Shown here piece after piece: positions 56,364 to 64,000 of a stretch of 64,000 nt of DNA (the first letter of the stretch is position 1; every line of letters begins with the position of its first letter). Where the stretch lies: NCBI GenBank assembly GCA_951802195.1, contig OX637632.1, positions 620,001-684,000 on the forward strand, given 5' to 3'. A program made the position numbers and the translations under genes. The notes below the pieces were generated by a model. The model did no database searches and had not been told where the DNA came from. It saw only the letters and a list, made by a program, of their open reading frames with translations. The DNA comes from Tausonia pullulans. Taxonomy: Eukaryota > Basidiomycota > Tremellomycetes > Cystofilobasidiales > Mrakiaceae.

Positions 56364-58349
56364 ATGCCGATCGAGACATATTGGTTCTGCCATCAGGTGA
56401 ACTCTCATATCATTCTTGTCGCCTAGGCCAGACAGCCGCTCACGTCTGGCCTTGACTTCCGTCCTTTGCAGTGCGAGAGCCAGATCGCACCCGTCGACGT
56501 GAGAGCTGCCTTCCTTCGTCGGTTCCCAGACTTCCCATACTCACCTGATCTCCTCTATCAAGAATGAAGACGGCACGAGCACGTGTCCCAACTGCGAGAG
56601 CGACTTTCTCGAGCGTGTTCGTCCCCTCAGCAGCTCCTCGCCCCTCGCGGCCTTCAGTGTGGAACCGCTGACGTCGCTCGTTCTCACCCTCCCTCTAACG
56701 CGCTGTTTCCGTCGACGCAACGCCAGGTCGACGCTGAGGAGACAGACTCTCTCTCTCAGGGCGGTCATGTCGATCCCTTCGAGTTTAGTGACTATGCGGG
56801 CTACAACGACGAGGACCCAACACTGTCAGTCCCTCAAAGCATTGCCATTTCTCGATCCGTGCTGACGGTCGCTCTCCTTCCGACCCGGACCATTCTTTCG
56901 ACTCCTGGACACGCTCCATCGGTCTGCTCATCGTACAGTGATCTCCCCGGTGCCTTTCCACCACTTTCGAACGAGCCCTCCCCACCCCACTCTCCTCGTC
57001 CAAGTCACGCGACGCCCTCCCGTTCAGCCTCGGCGTCCTCCGCGCACGCTGGACCGACCTCGTCGTCGTCCGCGCCGCTCTTCCGCATGGGGTTCGGCGG
57101 CGGCAGCCTCACTATCGGCGGAAGTTTCTCCTCCTCAGGAGGTCCCACAAGCTCTAACATGGGTCGACGAGCGGGCTTCGGCGCTGAGCAGGCTTCGCCT
57201 CTGAGGAGCTCACACGTTTCGGGCGTGCCAACGCTCGCTGAGTTCTTGACAGGGAGCTTTGGTGGACCTCTTCGTGGGCAAGGACAGAGAGGTAGGGATT
57301 TGCCACTGCCGCCTGGGGGTGGATTTGGAGCTGGGATGGAAGGGTCGTTGAATGGGGCCGGAGGGCAGCAGGAACCGGGCGTGAACGAGATCGTGTGTCA
57401 TTGGCCCTTGGATCCTGGATCTCTCCCTTTTCCTGACACAAGCCTTATCTCTCGGCTTCAGATGGCCCATCTTCTCAATATACTCCGTGACCCAACCGAC
57501 GCCCGACGCGGAGGCGGCGGCTACCCACTCGACGACCCATATCTACAGCTCCTCCGTGGTCAGGGCGGCTTGGGAGCTTTCCTCGGTGGACCTGGCATGA
57601 GGGGCAATTTCGGGGACTATGCGACAAGTCAGGAGGGTGCGTCGAGCTGGTTCCCTCCCTTTCCTTGCTAGCTACACGCATGCTGACGACGATCGAAAAC
57701 AAACGAACGGACAGCCTTCGACAACATCGTGACGCAGCTTGCAGCAGCAGCTGGACCATCAGCAAATCGCCCACCCCCTGCGACGAACGCCATGATCCAG
57801 GGTCTGCCGACGATCCCCATTGAAAGTGTCTTGCTTGGTGCGTTAGGGTGTTTCCGACTGCAGTCTTCGGGCTCCTTCACTGATCTCAAACCTCTCTCTC
57901 CTTTTAGCTGGCCTCGACCAGAAGGACTGCACCATCTGTTCGTCCCGCTCCCGTCTTCCACATCCGACTCTCCGCCCAAACTCATCCATCGCTATTTTCC
58001 CACGGTCACAGGCATGAGCGACTTTGAAACGGGCGAGACGGGTGTCAAGATGCCGTGCACGCATTTGTTCCACAAGCACTGCCTGACGATGTGGCTCGAG
58101 ACGAACGGGACGTGCCCTGTGTGTCGGTACTCCCTTGTATCAGGGGGTATGGGAGGCGCTGGAGCAGGGGAGCCGGCTGTGGGGGAGGGAGCGAGGGAGG
58201 AGCTGCCGAGATCGCCTCCTCGTGCAGAAACACAGGCGGCACCGGTGCGACAGGCACCTCCGGTGAGAAGTAGTGGAGCAGCAGCTGGGACGGGGGTCAG
58301 CAGCACTGGAGAGAGACCGCTGCTGCCGCCGCCCCCGGATCTCGACTGA
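56364..58349 (+). CDS. RING-H2 E3 ubiquitin ligase with N-terminal zinc ribbon (RNF126/RNF115 type)
   Basis: Exons 56364-56396, 56472-56498, 56563 to about 56658, 56727 to 57636, 57715-57837, 57908-57941 and 58019-58349. The first three exons build a zinc ribbon: YWFCHQ-CESQIAPVD, then TCPNCESDFLE (CxxC pairs). A long Ser/Gly-rich middle follows, with a helical block HLLNILRDPTDARRG. The RING-H2 in the last two exons is CTIC, KMPCTHLFHKHC and CPVC, the C3H2C3 set. The two-finger design is that of RNF126/RNF115, which ubiquitinate mislocalised proteins through Bag6 in animals. The last intron has the weak sites GTCCCG and GAG, but no other join completes the finger. A further intron within 56820-56940 is possible. 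Confidence 0.8.
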
Positions 58350-58679
58350 GAGCTTGCAGGTGGAACGAGAGGGTGATTCATGAATGCATCATCGTACGAC
58401 GAGCGACTTGAGTTGCGGTAGTGCTTACTCAGCGGGCAGCAAATAGCGGGGTAACGGGAGTGAGCCCGATGCGGAAGAGGCCACGGGCTTGCATGCCTCG
58501 CCCTACTAGTAGAGCGAATTGCTGCTGGTATACGAGATAAAGCCAGTTCTGTGACTGGGTCGGAAAGAACCGGCGGACGGTAGAGGGCGATAGAGTGAGT
58601 GAAGGGCCGTGCGATCTTTGCGGCCAAACCCCAGCCGGTCCGAGGTCCAGCCCAGCTGTCTCTCAACCCCCATCTTCTG
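58350..58679. promoter_or_regulatory. intergenic/promoter region of pantothenate kinase
   Basis: 330 bp with no supported gene. Confidence 0.35.
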
Positions 58680-60943
58680 ATGTCGTCGCCGCTCATCCTC
58701 TTCCCCTCGCCAAACACTGTCGCCGTCGACACCAGGGTCAGTTGCGCCTCCCCGACCTCTGAAGGGGAGACCGGCTGCTGACACTCGACTGCCTCAGGGA
58801 GCCGAGATTCTCACGGAAGAGTCCCCCGCCGTTCGTCCTCTCGCCGTCGCCTCGGGCGCACGACCCCTCGGCGCTCGCTCTCTTCGCTTCTCGCTTCCTC
58901 GTCAGAAGACTGAAACTCGCTCTTGCGCTCTCTGCCAGACGCGAGACTCGCGAGGAATCTATTTGCCTCACCACATTGAGGGCGTCTCGCACATCGCCGT
59001 CGACGTAAGGAGCTTGCACCCCTCTCCTTGCCCGCCGGTCTCCCCCATCGCCGGCATTCGAACTCGGCTTACCCGGACTCGCTCGTTGCCTTCCCTCCCC
59101 CATTTCCTTTCCCGTTCCCTTGATCCTCGCTCTAGATTGGAGGCTCGCTTGCCAAGCTCGTCTACTTCACTCGCTCTCCTCTTCCTCCTCACACGCCGTC
59201 CTCTCCTCCACGATCCGGGGACTCATCCTCATCCGTTGGGAATGGGGCGCCGTCGGACGCTTCTCCCCTTCGGCCACACCCCAACGGCGCTCTGACGCCC
59301 AAGATCCTCAGCACGTCGCCTCCCTCGACGCCTCTCCCTCAGATTCAGGCCTTCACCCGGAGATCCCACCGGCATCGGCGGTCGACGCACCTCCCACACC
59401 TGCCCGGAGGGCTCCTGAATTTCACGCGATTCGAGACGTCCCAGGTCGATCAATGTATCGAGTTCATTCAACTCCTTATCTCCCAGTCAGCCGCCCTCAA
59501 CCGGGTTTCCATCGAGGAGATGCGACGGAGCGTCAAGATCATGGCTACGGGCGGCGGGGCGCACAAGTTTTACGAGCTCTTTAAGTCGGAGCTGGGCCAG
59601 GAGGTCGAGGTCATCCAGGAGGAGGAAATGGAATGCCTCATCACGGGGCTCGGTTTCATCACGGGGATCCCGAACGAGACGTTCTGGTACTCGGACGAGC
59701 TCGTCTACAAGGTTTCGCATCTCTCATACCAGGACTCGGAGAAGGACTCGACACCGAACTCGCCTATCGCCGGCGCGTCGGACACGCTTCCATCGACCTC
59801 CACCCCTACGGGTCCCTCCTCCTCTTTTTCCTCCACCACTCTACCCTCTGTTATTCCCTCTTCTCTCGAGCCTCGGCCAGGGGTCCCCTCCATCTCCTCC
59901 TCTACCGCCCCTCCTCCAACAAAATTAAACGCCTCTTCCAACGCGTCCGCCGCCCCTCCCGAGCTGCCTCGACCTTCACCGGACCCTCCAACCTATTCCG
60001 TCTCCTTCGAGACGAACCCTCAACCACAGCAGCAGTTCCCCTGCTTGCTCGTCAACATTGGTTCAGGTGTCTCCATCATCAAGGTCGACGCTGACGGCTC
60101 ATTTGAGCGTGTCTCCGGTACCTCGCTTGGAGGCGGCACCCTCTGGGGTCTACTGTCGCTCTTGACGGACGCCGAATCCTTCGATGGTCCATATTGCCTC
60201 TCCCTTACATCTTTCCCTTTGGTAACCCTGACTGACTCTCACCCCCTTCGCAGAGATGCTCGCTCTTTCCGAGAAAGGCGACAATTCGACAGTCGACATG
60301 CTCGTTGGTGACATCTACGGCCAGGACTACTCTAAGGTCGGCCTCAAGTCTTCGACAATCGCCTCGTCATTCGGCAAGGTCTTCCAGAAGGGACCCCGGA
60401 CATCTGATGGCGCAAGTGGACAGAAGAAGGGGAAAACCGCCTGGAGACAGGAGGACCTGAGCAGGAGTCTGCTTTACGCCATTTCGAACAACATTGGCCA
60501 GATCGCGTGAGTCCGCTCCCTTGGGAAGTGCTGATGGAAGGACACCGGTTGACATGCGCACGCGCTTCGCAGCTACATGAACGCAGAAAAGTACAACCTC
60601 GACCGGATATACTTTGGTGGCTGCTTTATCCGAGGTATGTCTCGCTTGTGAGCCCATCCAGGGTTTTGCTGACTTCTGAGCCTCTCGTCCAGGCCACCCA
60701 ACAACGATCTCGACGCTCTCGTATGCCATCCGTTTCTGGTCTAAGGGCACCAAGCGGGCGCTCTTCCTCCGGCACGAGGGCTTCCTCGGCGCCATCGGCG
60801 CCTGGATTAAGAACGTCGTCCCAGACAAGAGTGAGGATGGGGGGAGCAACGCTGGCGAGGAGGAGCTGGCTGATGGGTCCAAGCTGCTGCCGGATCAGGA
60901 CCGCGACGCGTTGGAGGGTTCAGTCGAGCGAGAAGCCCCTTGA
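58680..60943 (+). CDS. CAB1: Pantothenate kinase (type II, eukaryotic)
   Basis: Six exons: 58680-58736, 58798-59004, 59136-60186, 60254-60506, 60573-60634, 60693-60943; 626 residues, phases consistent. It phosphorylates pantothenate, the first and controlled step of CoA synthesis. The start motif [34 protein letters not shown] (ATP-binding acetate-kinase-like fold), [63 protein letters not shown] and [20 protein letters not shown] are all present. Between about residues 290 and 388 lies an insert of Ser/Thr/Pro-rich sequence that breaks the catalytic domain; many fungal enzymes have an insert here but this one is long. The C-terminal tail is acidic. Confidence 0.93.
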
Positions 60944-61975
60944 AGATGATTTTTTCGTCAATTTCTGTGCTGCCAGACGAAAAGAGAGAGGCTGAGTGAA
61001 ACGAAGGTGCTTTTGAGGAGGGCTGATCGAACACGGAGTCGAAAGGGACATCCCGCTGCGCAGCGAGACGAGTCGGAAGGGCGAGGGATATCCGACACAT
61101 CCGCTCACTTGACTTCCATTCTCGTCGTCTTCATCGAGCGGTCTGGGAAGCTCATCTGCCATTTCAGCCTTCTTCTTGTGAGTCACTTGTGGCTAATAAG
61201 TGGGATCGGAGATTCTCAAGCGCTAATACACCGCGCTCTCAGTCTCCTCGACACCTATGCCGACATCCTTCCCCGACTACTCCCTGGAGCAGTGCATCGT
61301 CTGCCGGTCGATGGCGGAGAGGTAATGCTGTTTCGAGAGGGAATTCTTCTGCAGCTACGAGCGCGAGAGGGGCTACTTTCTTAGAGGGCACGCCAAGGTC
61401 AGCGGGATGTGAGCAAAGTCCGCCCCTGGTGACTTTTCTCTATCTGTGGAGCTGGACCAGATCGCTTGCTTCACTTGCCTCAAGTCGGGCCGTTCAACAT
61501 TGCGTAGACTAGTTTGTAGTTAGCTTGTTGCCCTTGATCCTTGATATGTATCGCTCTGCCCAACGAAAGAGGACAAGAATACAATGGCTGGGTGCGGGAG
61601 ACGACCGTTACGAGAGAGAGTAGTTGGAACGGAGGATCCATCCGAAAGGACAGGTCAGATCCAAGCAAACCTTTCCGCGGAGAGATGAATGAAGAAACTC
61701 CAAGAGTCCTCTCGGCACTCGGCATTGACACCCGCGTCATCTTGTCCTTTGACAGAGCAAGTCACGCCCTCCGACGTCCACCTGCTCCGTCCACTTGACT
61801 CTCTCCATTTAATCAATTTTCCACCCTGCTCGTACGTTAATCTGAGGGAAAAAAAAACTAGAGCAGTTCCTTTCCAGTTCGCACCTAATTCGCCGCGGAG
61901 GAACGCGATTGATCGACAACTGGCCACAGGCACTATCGTTTCCACCTCAGTACCGCCTTTTCGCTTCGCTCACTC
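60944..61975. other. gene-poor region with a possible MYND relic
   Basis: About 1 kb between pantothenate kinase and the eighth MYND gene. Apart from the relic at 61256-61410 I see no coding potential that holds together. Confidence 0.35.
61256..61413 (+). pseudogene. possible degenerate MYND-finger relic
   Basis: From ATG 61256 the frame reads MPTSFPDYSLEQCIVCRSMA, then a TAA at 61322-61324, then CCFEREFFCSYERERGYFLR, GHAKVSGM and TGA. It keeps a CxxC, a CC pair, an FC and a His about the right distance on, but the other ligands are absent and no intron can be placed at the family position. It lies 560 bp upstream of an intact family member on the same strand, which is the main reason to suspect a decayed copy. 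It may equally be chance. Confidence 0.3.
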
Positions 61976-62247
61976 ATGAACATCGAGCCTTGCTGGTATT
62001 GTGGTCAGCCTGCCCATTTCCGGTGTCCAGGTTGCAAATCAGGTTGGTTTTTTTGTGGGGGGGGGGGGGGGGGGGGGGAGGGGAGGGGGTCTACTTGGAG
62101 GCGGAAGGATGCAGAGCGCGCGGGCGGACCTGTTAACGCGAGTGCCCGCCTTTATCAGCGTGGTATTGCACTCAGACATGCGCGATCAAGCACTTCTTTT
62201 ACGGCCATTCCGACTACTGCGTCGTCCCGGACCGCCAAGAGCGATGA
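61976..62247 (+). CDS. MYND zinc-finger microprotein 8
   Basis: Exons 61976-62042 and 62159-62247, phase 1; 51 residues. The finger begins four residues after the start: MNIEPCWYCGQPAHFRCPGC, then AWYCTQTC and YGHSDYC, with the tail VVPDRQER. Ligand spacing is identical to the array members 44 kb away, and the intron is at the same place in the same phase. The 116-bp intron carries a 22-base G run and starts GTTGGT. It is alone, on the opposite strand from the array, and between unrelated sequence. Confidence 0.75.
62057..62078. repeat. poly-G homopolymer (22 G) inside an intron
   Basis: An uninterrupted G run in the intron of MYND gene 8, followed by further G-rich sequence to about 62090. 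It could form a G-quadruplex in RNA or DNA (inference). Confidence 0.9.
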
Positions 62248-64000
62248 GCCGAGTCGATGGACGGCTCAGACGTCAGACCCCAACAGCGACAAATCCGACC
62301 GTGGCCGTCATCGGCGGCCTCATCCCCCTCGCCCCCTTTGTCGCCAGCTCGCATTTCCTGGTCCTTAGCGTCCTGCCTTTCACCAGAAGCCCGCATTCCT
62401 CCACCTCCTTCTTAAGTCCGAAATACCGCCACCATCTCTGGTCTCGACTGTGGGCGTTCAGGACCGACACCTTGGTCCGATCGGCGCGCTCCTCCTCGAT
62501 CTTTTCTCTCTGCGGAGTCCCAACCACAAGTGAGTCTCCGCATGTATGTATCGATGGTGTCTGATTTATTTGTTTTCAGCCACCACTTCAATCAGCATCC
62601 AGCTACTTCCCAAGTCCCTAACCGTTACTTTCTAATCCCCATGCGACTGCAAGCCGCTGAGGATCGTTCGACAACCTCATTTCCGACGACGCCTTTCGGC
62701 TGCGCTCTAGCTCCGTCTGGCATGAGCGAGAGGGAAGCGAGATCATGCCAGTGTCAGGTCGCAGATATGTCAACAAGTCCCGATAATTCAGATCAGATCA
62801 GTGCATGTTCGTTGCGAAATAGATGAGCGAGCGTGACTTGAAAGCCCGCCGACGGCCAGTCTCAGTCTGGTCCGATCAAATCAAACACCCTCGATACTGA
62901 TTTGAAGATCAATCTTTCTTTCGAGGCCCGACTGCAGCAACTGATTGGATTACGGCTCATGAGTCCCCATGAGACTTGATGGGCAGCTTCCCCACTTGCG
63001 GGCTGCAGCTCTCACTCGACATGCTCGGTGCAGTGTTCTCGCCAGAGAGCCGGACACTTCGAGACCTTGTAGAAGGGCAGAACTCATTGCCCTTAGGCTT
63101 TCTCGCCAAATGGCTGACTGGGAGCCTCCCACGAGGTCGGCCCAACCCCCTTGACCTGCACTACGTGGGTGGCGTAGAGATCGATATCGTGTAACGAGAA
63201 GCATATATGCCCCAGTTGCTCAAGAGAGGTCGAAACAATAATTCCACCTCGGTACGACTGACTCGCCGGCTGTCGGGTTTGCACATGCGAGAGCGACGGA
63301 GACATGCATCCGGAGGACGGAGAACAAAACCAAGGGCCAAGAGCAATGACTTATGCTTGTCAAGCTGGATGTAAGCGGCTCGTTTGAAATTGGGGCAAGT
63401 TAGTCTCGTAGGAGCAAGGACCACAGATCAATATGCGGCCGATGATTGACTCATCTCACGAATGAAAGCAGGCGATCAAAGCTACTACTTGCTTCCAATT
63501 TCAATGATCAGTGAGAGCTTCCTTGAAGCTAGTGTCCAGAATTGGAATAATATGTGAAGAGATAAACCTGTTGAGCCATTACCTAAAGGACCGCTCCGAG
63601 ATCAGCCTGGACTGGTTCCTTTGTTTGTGGCGGTATTCATCGTTCCGTCAGGATTACTCGAGGCTCTCGAGCAGCCTTTCGGGTACACGCTTTATGTCTG
63701 AGTCTTGGAGGGACTAGCTGAACGACTTTCTGGTCCCGTTTTCGCTTGCCGTTTTGGAAGGGGGGGGGTTTCATGCCACTAGGCGAGTCCGCCGATGGAT
63801 GGGATCAGTAGGACAGACAAAGGAACGAGGGTCTCGGAAGATACAAAACGGGTAGGAAACAGATGGACAGGGGATGAGGTAGTCCGGGTCGAGAGGGCAC
63901 TGGGACAAAGCTGTTCGGGAAGAACTGAGACTAAGCGCGAAAGAACGCAGGCTGACTCCAGCTGAAGCCACAAGAGCTCTGATTGAGAAATGTCGCAAAT
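62248..64000. other. gene-poor tail of the window
   Basis: 1.75 kb that looks less GC-rich than the rest. Short open frames exist on both strands but none carries a recognised domain or a convincing splice pattern. A G run sits near 63762-63770. A gene starting beyond the window could end here. Confidence 0.35.

Noticed and set aside
62248-62560. Plus-strand frame after MYND gene 8 that could extend the protein
   Set aside because: Gene 8 ends at a clear TGA, and none of its relatives has a C-terminal extension of this kind.

Overview
The window reads as nuclear DNA of a basidiomycete yeast. Genes are dense and GC-rich, most are split by many short introns (about 50-120 bp, mostly GT..AG), codons favour C or G at the third position, and the gene set is fungal: a biotin-protein ligase with an N-terminal amidotransferase-like domain, a STB6-type protein, Bst1, Rot2-type glucosidase II and Pet191. 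The style suits Pucciniomycotina (Microbotryomycetes such as Rhodotorula or Sporobolomyces), but this is inferred from gene style and no rRNA marker is present. I found no rRNA, tRNA, CRISPR array, transposon or viral element.

Layout. 0-5.6 kb: 3' end of a NIPSNAP-like gene, the biotin-protein ligase and a Mob4/phocein (STRIPAK) gene. 5.6-12 kb: a gene-poor spacer with one doubtful exon, then two divergent genes for long disordered Ser/Pro-rich proteins. 12.7-18.3 kb: a tandem array of seven tiny MYND zinc-finger genes, all on the minus strand, one of them broken. 18.7-25.1 kb: thiamine pyrophosphokinase diverging from aspartate aminotransferase, the splicing factor SF3b10, and a voltage-sensor-like membrane protein. 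25.3-40 kb: an Ala/Pro-rich protein, Pet191/Coa5, a TTC1-like TPR protein, a pyrimidine 5'-nucleotidase, the ER glucosidase II alpha subunit and the GPI inositol-deacylase Bst1. 41-49 kb: an unidentified gene, a fungal alpha/beta-hydrolase with thirteen exons, and a STB6-like gene. 49.5-53.7 kb: three neighbouring genes of mitochondrial translation (uS12m, release factor 1, mL40). 54-61 kb: a coiled-coil protein, a zinc-ribbon plus RING-H2 E3 ligase and pantothenate kinase. 61-64 kb: a possible degenerate MYND relic, an eighth intact MYND gene on the plus strand, and a gene-poor tail.

Much of the set is housekeeping: cofactors (biotin, CoA, thiamine), mitochondria, and the ER glycoprotein/GPI pathway. 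Several genes form divergent pairs with short shared promoters (178-520 bp). The most unusual feature is the family of 48-69-residue proteins that consist of almost nothing but one MYND finger. All share one cysteine/histidine spacing, and all but one share a phase-1 intron at the same place inside the finger. I know of no described system of stand-alone MYND microproteins in yeasts, so this is the best candidate for something new.
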